The notes under the pieces are model-generated. The model did no database searches. It worked only from the letters and a program-made list of their open reading frames with translations, and was not told the DNA's origin. From assembly GCA_001430745.1 (NCBI GenBank), contig KQ482042.1, positions 116,636 through 163,767 of the forward strand: 47,132 nt of DNA, given 5' to 3'. A program made the translations under genes and the position numbers. This document shows, in pieces, positions 1 to 10,727 of the stretch. The number at the start of each line of letters is the position of its first letter. Within the stretch, counting starts at the first letter, position 1. The DNA is from Auxenochlorella pyrenoidosa. Lineage: Eukaryota; Chlorophyta; Trebouxiophyceae; Chlorellales; Chlorellaceae.

Positions 1-1994
1 CCTGCAGCACCCTCTCCATGCTGGCCAAGGTGCCCCTCGGCCCGGATGAGCTGTACGAGCTGCTGGTGGACCCGGTGCAGTGCATGCGCATCTTCAAGTC
101 GCTCAAGGTGGGGCCGCGCCGCGCCTGTGCCCGCCGGCCGCTGCGGCGGCCGACTGGCGTCTCTTGGAAAGCCTCCCTTCTGGCTGGTCGAGCCTGGTGC
201 ACCGTGCGCCCCTCCCGTCCCTGCGCTTGTCAGCCCCATGCATGACCAATAGACGCCCCCCCCACCCAAAACACACACACACACACACCACCCCCCCCCA
301 CCCACCCACCCACCCACCCACACCACCACCACCACCACCACCCCAACCCCCCGCTGCCCCGCCCTCCTCGGCCCCGCAGCGCGTGCACCACCGCCGCGTG
401 CTGTCGGACGACGGCGCCGGCAACCGCGAGGTGGAGGTGGACCAGACCGGGGCGTGGCGCTTCCTCTGCTTCCGCGGCGCCTTCACCGTGCGCATGGTGG
501 TGGAGCAGCGCCGCGCCGACCGCACGGTGTGTGTGTCTGTGTGGTGGTGGTGGTGGTGTGTGTGTTTGGGCGGGGGCGGGGTTGGGGGGGGCCTGGGGCA
601 TGGCGGGGCAGAGCAGCCGGCAGGGCTGGGCGGGCATGCGGCCCGGGTCGTGGCCGGGCAGAGCAGCCGGCAGGGCTGGGCGGGCGGGCGCAGAGCGTGC
701 CGTCAGCAGAGCTCATTGGGGGGGCATGGTTCACGACACATCTGGGCGCTCGTGTCGTCCAGCTTGGCTGGTGATGCGGCTCCGGCACATGGGCCCCGCC
801 TGAAAGCAGTGGTGTGTGGGTGGGATTCGGTGGACACGGTGCCATGCATGTGCCATGCCGCGCCCGCCGCAGATCCGCTTCCGCCTGGCGCGCCCCGGCT
901 TCATGAAGCAGTTCTCCGGCACCTGGCAGGTGGGCTGCCGGCCCGCCGCCGCGCGTGCGGGACCCGGAGCGCGCCCCCCTTGGTCGCTCAGCCTGCAACC
1001 CTGGTTGCTCGCCTGTCTGGCCTTGAACGCTCACCAGGGTAAAGTCTTTCCTGCTCCTCAGATCCGCCCCTTTGACAACGCCTCTCTGGACCAGCTGGTG
1101 AACCAGCACAGCCCCACCCCGCTGCACCGCCTCCAGGCAAGCCGTCGGGGGCAGCTGGCGCTGTGCCGGGGGGCCTGTGCCAGGCAGGGCACGCCCGAGC
1201 AGCCGGCAGTGCGCAGGAGTGACCCAGGGCGCGGTAGCTGGCTGCGACCTGACGCCCGCTGTCAGTACACAAGTTGTTGCCAGGTTGGCTCATGCCCGGT
1301 ATCCCGACCCTTCCGGCCCCTCGCTGCAGTCCAGCCTGCGTGCGGTGGAGGCGAGCCTGGGGCTGGGCGGCAGCCGCGAGGAGAGCCTCGTGCAGCTGCA
1401 GCAGAGCATCGCGCCCGCGTTCGTGCCGCCCAAGGCGGTGGCGCGCGCGATGCAGCGCATAGCCGCCAACCAGGTGTGCTGCCGGGTGGTGCATGCCTGC
1501 GAGCGCTTTCCTCGTTGCAGCGGTGGTGGGTGGTGACAGAGCGCGGCGAGCGCAACTGCGAATTTCAGCGCATGACAAGGTGGGTGGGGGCAACTGCAGA
1601 TGGCGGCCTGCAGAGTAGGTCAGTGCAGCAATCCACAGCCCCCTGGGCATTCGACTCTGCCTTCGTGCGCCCGCAGATTTCCAAGATCATGGGCGATCTA
1701 CAGGCCGAGGTGCAGCGCATCAACAGCGGCAGCAGCGGCAGCAGCAGTGTCAGCAGCAGCGGCAGCGGCATCGAGGCCGACAGAAAGGCGCTGAGAGCTG
1801 GAGGCAGCAACGCACAAGAGGCGGCGCCCGTGGCAGCAGCAGCAGGCAAGCAGGAGGCGCAGGCTGCAAAGAAGGGCTGGCGACAGGCGGCAGCGAGGGA
1901 GGAGGGGGAGGAGGTTCCGCCACAGCAGGCGCAACAGCAGCCGCAGCGCCTGGACTGGCGACAGCTGGCGGCTCACGTGCGCGCGCTGCGCTGA
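1..1994 (+). CDS. DUF220 / START-like lipid-binding-fold protein, 5' end probably cut by the window
   Basis: Six exons join in phase: up to 107, 380-526, 873-929, 1062-1136, 1330-1473 and 1677-1994, giving 276 residues if the ATG at 18 is used. A CTGCAG just before it (positions 2-7) could be a splice acceptor, so the true start may lie outside the window. The protein reads like plant DUF220 proteins, which have a START/polyketide-cyclase-like fold: LLVDP and IFKSLK, then RVL-DDG, VEVDQ-GAWRFL, GFMK-FSGTW, and later SLVQLQQSIAPAFVPP. The family's biochemical role is not established; lipid or hydrophobic ligand binding is inferred from the fold. The C-terminal 80 residues are Ser/Gly, Ala and Gln rich and look disordered. 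Intron 4 begins with GC (gcaagc at 1137). Family call is fairly secure, function is not. Confidence 0.7.
257..350. repeat. CA, CCCA and CCA microsatellite tract in intron 1
   Basis: A CA run is followed by C runs, CCCA repeats and CCA repeats, inside the intron at 108-379. The opposite strand is G-rich with many GGGT units and could form a G-quadruplex. Confidence 0.9.
604..685. repeat. 50-bp-spaced tandem duplication in intron 2
   Basis: About 31 bases beginning at 604 (containing gcagagcagccggcagggct) recur at 654 after a 50-base step. The pair lies within the intron at 527-872 and looks like a simple local duplication. Confidence 0.85.
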
Positions 1995-2575
1995 AGGGGA
2001 CTGCCTGCTCTTGGCCCAGCCCTGTGCTCTCTCCTCGGCCCCTGCAACTGGCACCACCTGTATCGTGCAGTCTCCCCTCACAGCAACGGCACGCAGCACT
2101 CACCCCACATCCTTCCTACCCTTGCTCGACACAAGACCAGTCTGCATTTCATGCCGCCAATGCCCATCCTCAGCCTGCTTGCTGTTCTCAAGTTTTCATG
2201 GCATGGCTCACTTTGACCTGCTCACAGATGCATGGCACTGCATGCATGCAAACGTTAATGAACATGCGCAAAGTGCAGCCAGGTTCACAAGGCGACATGG
2301 ACCTGGCCTACCGGCAGCAGGGGCTGGGCTGATGCACTCTCTCTTCTGGGGTCCGCCAGCTGGTCAGCTGCTCGCCTTCTCCTTCTTGCTTAGCAGGGTG
2401 GCCAGGCTGCGACTGCTCTTCTCTGCCGGCGGCTCGTACGGCAGCTGCATGGGCACCAGGGACGAGGCAGCAGGGCGCGGCACATGCGTCAGGGCTTGCC
2501 TGCACAGCCGCAGGCACTGGCAAAGAGCGCGCCGCAGGGCGCCGCACCGGCTGCCGCCTGCCTGTTAGTGTCGGA
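1995..2575. other. Convergent 3' intergenic region
   Basis: Lies between the stop of the DUF220 gene (+) and the stop of the longin-like gene (-). No conserved coding frame or RNA gene is apparent on either strand. It presumably holds both 3' UTRs; I see no clear TGTAA signal on either strand. Confidence 0.6.
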
Positions 2576-4125
2576 TCATCTGCCGGCCTGCCGCCAGCCA
2601 GGCCAGCACCCTGGAGCACCCACCCGCATCGCAATGGCCTTCTGTATGCTCAGCCGGTCTGTGAGCTCCACAATGCCCTGCAGCGCACAGCTGGGAGGGT
2701 CGCCTGGGTGGGTGCCGGCACGTGCAGGCCGCCCAGAAGTTGTAACTGCCCGCAAGGGTCATGCGCGCAAGGGTCGCTTGCTGCAACGTGCCGCGCTGCC
2801 CCGCCCGTCAAGGCAGTGCGACTACGCCAGCCGGCGACTGCCGCACAGGGCAGGCAGCACGCCGAGCGGCACTGCTGCCAGCTGGGAGGCAGTCCGCATG
2901 CCGGAGGCTTTGGGCAAGCCAGGTGGTTGGCGTGAGCATCGCTCGCCCAACCCGCGCGCCACCAGGGCGCACCCAGCGAGGCCCATGCCTTGCCAGCAGG
3001 CCATGCTGGCAGCAGCGCGTGCGCGCTCCTGCGCTGTGTTGCGCTGCGCTGCGCTGCGCTGGGGCTGTGCACAGCGCACCTCGCGCACCACCTCGTCCAC
3101 CACCAGGGCGGCCACCGCGTAGTTGGAGAAGAGCACGGCGTCAGTCAGGTTGGGCGCCTTGAACACTTCTCGGTAGGTGGAGATGATGGCCCGCAGCACC
3201 TCCGACACTGCATGGCATGTGGGCAGGGCGTGGAGGTGATGGCCCGCAGCACCTCCGACACTGCATGGCATGTGGGCAGGGCGTGGAGATGATGGCCCAC
3301 AGCACCTCCGACACTGCATGGCATGTGGGCAAGGCGTGGAGATGATGGCCCGCAGCACCTCCGACACTGCACGGCATGCGAGCCAAGGCGGGGCTGCCGA
3401 CAGGCTGCACAGGAAGCATGCGGTCCAGCAAGCAACGGCTGCAAGCGAAGCAGGCTGCCAAGGCAGCAACCACTACTGCAGCTCTGCACCGGCAGGCCAA
3501 GGGGCTTGCGGCAGCAGGCAAAACAATGGCCGAGGGTCCTGGGGAGGCGTTGACGACTCTGTTTTCCTGCCAGGACTCCAGGACACCAACGCTATACCTG
3601 CCTGCGCCTGCAACTGCCCTGATTCCAACCCAAACCAACATTCAAGCAGCCACGTGCCTTCTCTCCCAACCCCCCCTCAACCCATGCGGCTGCCCACACC
3701 TCTTGGGCACCCCACCCACTCACGCGCCAGCTCGCTGTACTCGCCAGTCCCCAGCGCAAAGAACACGAGCTCGCCAGCAGTGATGGCCACTATGCGCCCG
3801 TTCCTGCCCAGAGAGCGGGAGCAGCCGCCGCCAGTTGACACGTGCCGGGCCAGCGCCCCAGCGCGGCCACCCTACGGCTGAGCCACACATCAAGCGCAGC
3901 AGTGTGTGCATCCCCAGCAGGCCCCTGCAGCACCCACCTGAACCGCCCTACAAGCTCCTCCTCCTCCGCCGCGCTCGAGCTGCCGCTCGAGGGCCCCGCC
4001 ACCTGGTCAAACGCGCCCCGCACCTCGGCCTTCTCTGCCTCGCTGAACGCCTCGTAGAAGCGCTCGTACACCACATGGCCCTGCCGCGTGGCAACTGCCA
4101 GCGCAACCACGCGCCCGCTGCTCAT
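2576..4125 (-). CDS. Small longin / SNARE-like superfamily protein
   Basis: Four exons on the minus strand, 4125-3938, 3803-3724, 3207-3080 and 2677-2576, join in phase to 165 residues. The first exon reads VVALAVATRQGHVVYERFYE, the opening beta strands of a longin or clathrin-adaptor small-chain fold. Then come RNGRIVAITAGELVFFALGTG, an alpha-helical VSEVLRAIISTYREVF segment, TDAVLFSNYAVAALVVDEVV, and a final GIVELTDRLSIQKAIAM helix. This matches the plant SNARE-like superfamily proteins of about 160 residues related to adaptor sigma subunits, so a role in vesicle trafficking is inferred. The third exon's acceptor lies in a four-copy 53-bp tandem repeat, so alternative acceptors exist. The last 15 residues after IAMRVG do not look conserved and the stop could be refined by cDNA. 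Confidence 0.65.
3185..3390. repeat. Four-copy 53-bp tandem repeat spanning a splice acceptor
   Basis: Units begin at 3185, 3238, 3291 and 3344, exactly 53 bases apart, with a few substitutions; the fourth is the most diverged. Read on the minus strand, each contains a complete acceptor (ccatgcag or ccgtgcag) followed by the first bases of exon 3 of the longin-like gene (TGTCGGAGGTGCTGCGG). Confidence 0.95.
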
Positions 4126-4930
4126 CGCGGCGGGCTGCGCCGGCTTGCGCGAGGCCCTGGCGGCAAGTGGTGGTCACGGGGGCAGCGCTGGAGGAGCGCC
4201 CGCAGCGATCCACACACGGCTGCAAGCAGGTTCGCGCTGCGGGTTGCTTGCGCAGCGAGCCGAGCAAGACAGACTTGACGAGCGGGGAAGGTGTTTTGCG
4301 TGGGTGACTAATACCCGAGACGACAGTGGACTAATAGTTCTTGCTGATCGCGCTCCAGCCCAGAGCGCTGCTCAGCATGCTGGCGCCTGCCGCTGCCGCC
4401 GCTGCCGCCGCTGCCAGCCCGGCGTGGGCTGCCTGGAGAAAACACCTGGAAGGCAGCTTCGTGCAGCCCACAGAATATATAGATACTTAAACATTTGCAA
4501 AGTTTCGAAAGAAGAAAGCCCACATTCTGAAGTGCTGCGCTCTGCTGGCTGCTGTTGACAGCAGCAGCGTCTGTGTCGGTAGGGTCGGCAGCGCAGCCTG
4601 CCAATGCAAATTTGGGGTGCAAAAGCTTCTGCTGTTTCCACTTTTTCACAGATATGCTTGCAGTCAGCATCTTTCAGAATCAGCTAACTCCAAGTCGCTT
4701 TCCTGTTGCTTTGATTCTTGTTGTAAGCACAGCGCACAGCGGGTGCCGCCCACGCCTATGACACCATGCCTCTGGTGAGAGCTGGTCGGTACATCTGTCC
4801 ACCTGCGATCACTGTAATACACTGCGCTGTCATACACTGAGACTTCACCCCCGTGCTCAGAAAGCGCTGGTCCCGCCCTTCCCTTACGGCAACACGCCCC
4901 CACCCTTCCCGAAACGCCTCACCCGCGTCC
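4126..4930. promoter_or_regulatory. Divergent promoter region of the longin-like and CoA-disulfide reductase genes
   Basis: The 805 bases separate two start codons pointing away from each other. An AT-rich island at about 4460-4520 includes gaatatatagatact near 4471, the best TATA-like element, though which gene it would serve is unclear. No coding frame with homology was recognised. Confidence 0.4.
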
Positions 4931-7900
4931 ATGTCTGCGCTCCGAGTCCTCATTGTTGGCGGAGTCGCTGGAGGAGGTGGGAGGGGGCAGCGAGCTGCCC
5001 GGCTGGGGGAAGGGAGCAGGCAGACCAGCAAGGGGCTTCAGGGGCGGTCAGGGGCCGCCGTGATGCTGTCTGCCAGCGTTAACCTGCTGGATCTGCGCTT
5101 CAAACTGTACAGAAGGGGCCGCAGGCAGAGAGTGGGAATCGAGCTCCCCGACCTGAGCAGCGCCGCCGTGCGAGCGCCGTGCAGGCGCAGCCGGCTGCCA
5201 TGTCCATTGCAAGTGCGAAGCTGTATGCCCATTCGACAGACTTCTACACCTTGCATCTGTGGTTGGCGACATCTGATGAATGTATCCATGCACAATGCGG
5301 CGTCACTCAGCAGCGGCTACCGCTGCTGCCCCATGCAGCCTCGTGCGCCGCTCGCCTGCGCCGCCTGTCAGAGGCTGCCGAAATAACCATCTTTGAAAAA
5401 GGCCCGTACGTGAGCTTTGCAAACTGCGGCCTGCCATACCATGTTGGTGGCGTGATCCCGGTGAGGAAGCAGCGAGGGCTGTGCAAGGGCGGCCAGGGTT
5501 GCTGGGGGTTGTCTTGAGGCCCAACTGCTGGCATGGTTAGCTGCCACAAGCAACCCTGCATTGGTTCAATCTATCATTGGCCTTTCTTGGTCACTTCCAC
5601 TTGCGATAAGCATTACTGGAAGTGTGCAAGAGGCGCCCTTCCCTCTGGCCGCGTCTTGCCATCCCGCTGCTGCCGCTCTCCACACCTGCTGACGCTGCCT
5701 GGTGGCCTCGACCCGCCCACCCGGCAGGAGGAGAGCAGCCTGCTGGTGGCCAGCGCTGCCAAGTTCAAAAACTGGTTCAACGTGGAAGTCAAGGAGAACA
5801 CAGAGGTGAAGGGGATGGGTGCCGCCCTGGAGCAGGCAGCGGCACAGGACCCAGCAGGATTCACAGGAGACCTGCTGGCCAGGGCTCCCAGGCACGGCAT
5901 TGCCCAGCTGCCCAGCCCTCCCGCCCCATGTTGGAACATGCCATGCCGCTGTCCACCGCAGGTGGTGGCCATCGACCGGGCGGCCAGACGCATCACAGCG
6001 CGCGCGGCATGCGGGGCAGAGACGCAGCATGAATACGATGCGCTGGTGCTGGCGCCCGGGGCCAATGCCATCCGGCCGCCGCTGCCGGGCATCGACCTGC
6101 CGGGCATCTTCCAGATGAAGACCGTACCGGATGCGTGAGTGCCCGATGCTGTGGCGCACCGGACCGCGCACCTGCGCAGCTCTGGCACTCGTTTGCACTT
6201 GCCAGGAAGGCCCTGCATCCCTCCGCGTGCGCTGTTTGCGTCCTGTCGTGCGCGAATGCTGCCCCTCTGACCACGCCCCGCAGGCGCACGGTGAAGCAGT
6301 GGGTCGCGCAGACGCGCGCCCAGCGCGCTGTGGTGGTGGGCGGCGGCTTCATTGGGCTGGAGATGGCGGAGAACCTGGTGCACCTGGGGCTGCAAACAAG
6401 TGTGGTCGAGATGCTGCCGCAGGCAAGCTTGGCCTGAGGCGCCGCATGCGCGCCGGGCAGGGGTGGCGACCAACTGGGCCGGCTTCAGCTTCAGCCTGCC
6501 GTTGCTCTCAGCCGCCTGCGGCCCGTTCCTGCAGGTGATGCCGCCCTTTGACCCGGAAATGGTGGAGCCCCTGCACGCCCACATGCGCTCCAAGGGCTGC
6601 GCCCTGCACCTGGGCGACGGCGTGGCGGGCTTTGAGCCGGGCCCAGAGGGGCGGGGACTGGTGGTGAAGACGCAGGGCGGCAAGGCGCACCCCGCCGACC
6701 TCGTCATGCTGGTGAGGGGGCAGCGGCTTGCAGCCCAGGGGCCGCGCCAGGGCTGCGGCGGCAACTGCAGGGCTGCCGCCATGCCTGCTGCTCTCCCGTC
6801 ACTGGGCTGGCAGTGATTGCCGGACGAGCCAATCATGGTGCGGGCCCCATCTACAGACGCCGCCCCACACACCCTGTGCTGCCGACACACGGCTCGCACC
6901 CCCCGTCCACCCCCACGACGCCTGCCTGCCAGGTGATTGGCGTGCGGCCGGAGGTGGGCCTGGCCAAGGCGGCGGGGCTGGAGCTTGGTCCACGCGGTGG
7001 CATCCAGGTGGACGAGCAAATGCGCACCTCTGACCCCCACATCTTTGCTGTGGGCGATGCTGTGGAGGTCAAAGTGAGGGGGGCCACCTGCCTGAGCTGG
7101 CGCTAGTGCGTGCCGGTTGGATTGCATAGAAGCTGTGCAGCTGGGCCGGCATGGGCAGCTGGTGAAAGTGTCCAACGGCGATGGATTGCTGAGAGCAGCA
7201 GGTGGCGGCAGGCTTGTGCCTCTGCCGTCGTGGCAGTGCCCTCAAGAGCAGCGAGCACCCAACGCATTACATTTTAATGCGTTGGGTGCTCCGCCAAGAG
7301 CGCCCCACACAATCATGGCACTGCTTCTTGCCTTGCCCACAGGACTGGGTGACTGGGGAGCAGGCCCTGATCCCGCTGGCGGGCCCGGCCAACCGGCAAG
7401 GCCGCATCGCAGCAGATGTGATCATGGGAAAGTGAGTGACCTGTGTCTGTGTCGCAAGTTCCGTTGCGGTTAGACAGACTTTAAGCCCAAACAAGCAAGC
7501 AAGCCTGTGGGCCTTTTGTTATCCCTTTGCCTGGAAGGCAGGCCCGTTGATGACCTGCTCCCCGGTGGCCATGCCCGTCTGCTTGCAGCCTCACCGCCAA
7601 TCCCCTTTGGTCCTTCATGAAATGCCACGCGTTCTACGCTGTGCCCATTCCATGACCACCTCGCAGAGAGCCCAGCCGCTTCCGGGGCACCCAGGGCACA
7701 GCCGTGGTGGGCGTCTTCGACATGACTGCCGCCTCCACTGGCGCCTCGGAAAAGACGCTAAAGCGGCTGGGCCGGCCGTACGAGAAGGTGTATGTGCACG
7801 TCAACAACCACGCCGGTGGGCTGGGAGGAGCGCACGCGCTGCATCGCGGGGCTGGGAGGGGTGCACCCACGTGGGGTGGGGTGGGGTGGGGTGGGGGTGG

Positions 7901-10033
7901 GGTGTGGGGGGTGGGAATTTGGGGGGGCTGACGTGTAAATGTGCAGGGACCGCTGCGTAAGCGCTGCACGCACGCCTGAGATGGCAGACCCGTCTGAGCA
8001 CATGTTGGTAGTAATGACTGCCCGCACGCGCATCTCCATCCCTTGCCATTGAAGGGTATTACCCCGGTGCTGGGCAGCTGGACATGAAGCTGCTGTTTGC
8101 TCCAGAGGTAGGCTGCCCAGGCGGGACTGCGTGACTGTCGGCTGCCACGCATGGCACCCCTCCTTCTGGTTTGCTAGGCTGCAAGTACACCTATCTGCAT
8201 GTGGCTGCAGACACCCGAGGAAAGAGCCTGTAATGCCTGATTGCCCGCTCTCCTGTGGTGCAGAGCGGCAAGATCCTGGGCTGCCAGGCGACGGGGCTGG
8301 TGCCTGGCGTGGAGAAGCGCGTGGATGTGGTGTCCATGTGCATGCAGGTGGGGGGTTGATTGGGTGGCGCTGCGCAGAGGGGCTGCTTAGCGCTGTTTGT
8401 GCACAGCTGTCGTCCTGAACAAGCCTGGAAGCGGCATGCCAGGAGTGGTGGGCGACCAGCAACGGCAGGCAGCGCAAGGCAGAGCCAGCGAGCGACAGCC
8501 CCACCATTCTTCAAGGCTTGACTGGTAGCTTGCCAGTCAGCGTCTCCCGTGCGGAGCACCGCGCGCTTTAGTGTTGCGCTGAACCGCGCACGGCTGGTGG
8601 CCTGGTACGCTGCCCCCAGCCCCAAGCTGTCTCTCTGGGGTCTGTGCCGCAAGTTCCGTTGCGGATAGACAGACTTTGAGTCCAAACAAGCAAGTACGCA
8701 AGCTTCTGTGACGCCCGCTGCCTAGCATGTAGATGGGGGGCACTGTGTTCGACCTGGAAGAGGCAGAGCTGTGCTACGCGCCGCAGTACGGCTCAGCAAA
8801 GGACGCGGTCAACATTGCAGGCAAGGCGGGTGCGGTGGCTTTGGAGCTTGTGAGCAGCAGGCATGGGTCTTGTCATCTGTGCATCACACTTCTGTCTGCT
8901 GCAAGGGGCAGCCCAGCCCCCATTCCGCCCCCCCCCGACACCAGCATCGCTGCACTCGCAGCACTGCATTGCTGCGGTGTTGCTCTGAGGCCGCCTGCAG
9001 CTGCACCCTCAGCTGGGGTGGTCCCGATTGCTGAGGTGTCGAGCTGTCGGCGCGCTGGCCTGCCGTGCCCATGCGCTGCAGGCATGGTGGCCTCCAATGT
9101 GCTCCGTGGCGACACCCGATGTGTCACCTGGGTGAGGCTGCCCCTGCCAGCCAGCAGGCCGCAGCTGCACCCTGGACGCAGGGGTGCCTGCTGCCGCCCA
9201 AGGCGGTTGTGCAGCTTACCGGTTGTCAGCATCACCAGCAGCACCTGCACTAGCAGCCTGCAACGGCTTGCCCATGTGGGTTGCCCAACCGGCAGCGCCT
9301 GGCCCTAGCCCTGCAGGCCGATGAGGATTGGCAGGCGATTGCCAGCGGACCCGACACCGCGCTCATAGATGTCCGCGAGCCTGCAGAGCTGGAGCGGGCA
9401 AGTGCTGCCTGGCTGCATTCGATGGCCAGCCGGGGCCTGCACACGTGCCTGCCCCGCCTGCCTGCTTGCCAGCCCGCCTGCGACCCCACCCGGACAAGCT
9501 TGCTGCACTGAGGCCGCGGCCCACGCCGCTTTCATTTGCCTATGGCTTGCCCCTCCTGCACTGCAGAATGGCTTTGTGCCCGGGGCGCTCAACCTGCCGG
9601 TCAGCAGCCTGCGCAAGCGGATCGCCAAGGTGCCGCGGGGCAAGAAGCTGTACGTGTACTGCCAGGTGCGCTGCTGTGCATGCCAGGCAGCACGCAGTGC
9701 GCGCGGTGCCAGCACGCCTCCTCGTCCTTCCTGCTGGTCCGGCCGCTGGCAGACCACCACCTACACGCCTGTGCAGCACTGGTGCTGCATCAGTGCGCCC
9801 ATCCTCAATCCACTCTTGATGGGTCCGCCACTCTTGGTGCACATGCCTGCTGGTACAATGCTTCCCAGCAGGTGGGGCAGCGCGGCTACTATGCTGTCCG
9901 CCAGCTGCTGCTGGCGGGGCATGATGCAGTGAACATCAGCGGAGGCTGGAAGAGCTACAAGGACTTTGATGCCTCACACCTACTGCGCCAGAGCAGCAGC
10001 AGCACCGGCGGCGCAAACGGCGCAAAGCTCTGA
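4931..10033 (+). CDS. Coenzyme A-disulfide reductase with C-terminal rhodanese domain
   Basis: Sixteen exons join in phase to 576 residues: 4931-4976, 5339-5460, 5728-5805, 5962-6134, 6284-6422, 6535-6711, 6933-7073, 7343-7431, 7667-7815, 8055-8107, 8264-8347, 8733-8820, 9082-9131, 9317-9397, 9567-9665 and 9872-10033. The family uses NAD(P)H and FAD to reduce CoA disulfide or CoA persulfides. Visible motifs are the FAD-binding LIVGGVAGG at the start, the active-site YVSFANCGLPYH with Cys45, a second dinucleotide site AVVVGGGFIGLEMAEN, IFAVGDAVEV, and a dimerisation region with AVVGVFDMTAASTG and VFDLEEAELCYAPQYGSAKD. From about residue 464 a rhodanese domain follows (LIDVREPAELE, GFVPGALNLP) with active Cys522 in YCQVGQRGY. 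This is the CoADR-RHD architecture well known from bacteria. No obvious organelle targeting precedes the FAD motif. Introns 5, 12 and 14 have GC donors. Confidence 0.9.
7253..7291. repeat. Perfect 17-bp inverted repeat, 5-nt loop
   Basis: Arms 7253-7269 (gagcacccaacgcatta) and 7275-7291 are exact reverse complements around cattt. It sits in the intron at 7074-7342 of the CoA-disulfide reductase gene, 51 bases before the acceptor. Confidence 0.97.
7446..7499 (+). repeat. 54-nt dispersed repeat, copy A (CoADR intron 8)
   Basis: Matches 8641-8694 at 50 of 54 positions. Its first half folds into a hairpin: gtctgt (7445-7450) with acagac (7474-7479), and tcgcaa (7452-7457) with ttgcgg (7464-7469). 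Confidence 0.9.
7871..7927 (+). other. G-quadruplex-prone tract in CoADR intron 9
   Basis: A run of GGGGT units followed by longer G runs on the coding strand supplies far more than four G-triplets separated by one or two bases, so both the DNA and the pre-mRNA could form a G-quadruplex. It lies about 55 bases after the donor at 7816. Confidence 0.8.
8641..8694 (+). repeat. 54-nt dispersed repeat, copy B (CoADR intron 11)
   Basis: Second copy of the element at 7446-7499. The hairpin is retained (gtctgt/acagac and ccgcaa/ttgcgg); one of the four differences turns a C-G pair into a U-G pair in copy A, which keeps the stem. It lies in the intron at 8348-8732. Confidence 0.9.
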
Positions 10034-10727
10034 CAGCAGGCGGGTTGCTGCTGCATGAAGAGGGGGCTTGGCAGGCCGCGGGGTGCGCCTGCAGCGATGG
10101 AAGTGCGCGCTAATAGCTGCGTGCAGGCACGAAGCGCCGCGCGCTCGGCAAAGGCCCTGAGACCCAATTCGCCTCATTTGACTGCAATAACGCCCTGCGG
10201 CAGCGACTTGGCTCCGCTGTACCCGGTTTGCTTGTAAAGCATCAGCGCCTGCCAGCGGGCTGCCTTCTTGCACTTGGAAAGACAGAGAGCCCAGCAGTGG
10301 CAGTGGCTGGAATGTTGCGAGGGGTGGCAGTGCTGGATCACGGCCCCACAGTTAGCACCCACAGCCGGGGAACCGGTGGGGCTGCTGGTGGAGGGGGACG
10401 GAAACCCTCCCGGCAGCCCATGCTGTATTTGAGCTGTGCTTACAATGTCGGTGTTCACAGGTCGAAGGCTGGTATGTCTTTCTGTTGGCACCATTCCGTG
10501 CGCACGACTTGCCTGCTGGGCCTGGCGGCGGCGGCGCCTGCCGCCTGCCCACAGCCGCTGCCGACCTTGTTCTGCATTCTATGGATACTTGAAGGGTTTC
10601 AAAAGGTGTGGTGGCTGTCCAGCTCCGCCGTCAAGCCGGCCAGGCGGGGCAAACGGACCAACCACCCTCGGCCAGTCTGCTGCTGAAGGAAGTCGAGCAG
10701 GCAGCCCTCCCCGGCTCTTGGGCCGGC
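10034..10727. other. Intergenic region between CoADR and the WD40 gene
   Basis: Holds the 3' UTR of the CoA-disulfide reductase gene, with a TGTAA signal at 10233, and the upstream region of the WD40 gene. The WD40 frame is open upstream of the chosen ATG to another ATG at 10608, so part of this stretch could be coding. No other gene seen. Confidence 0.5.
10233..10237 (+). terminator. Candidate TGTAA polyadenylation signal for CoADR
   Basis: TGTAA is the usual green-algal poly(A) signal. This one lies 200 bases after the CoADR stop codon. Confidence 0.45.

Noticed and set aside
80..1042. Long uninterrupted 320-residue plus-strand frame near the left edge
   Set aside because: It translates CA- and GT-repeat intron sequence into His/Pro/Thr and Val/Trp runs and does not follow the START-like exons, which lie in other frames.
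3185..3390. CRISPR-like array
   Set aside because: The 53-bp units are directly adjacent with no unique spacers, and they lie across an intron-exon border of a eukaryotic gene.
2822..3469. 215-residue minus-strand open frame taken as one exon
   Set aside because: Only its downstream part (3207-3080) is needed for the longin-like protein. The rest is the repeat array and intron, unless the fourth acceptor is used.
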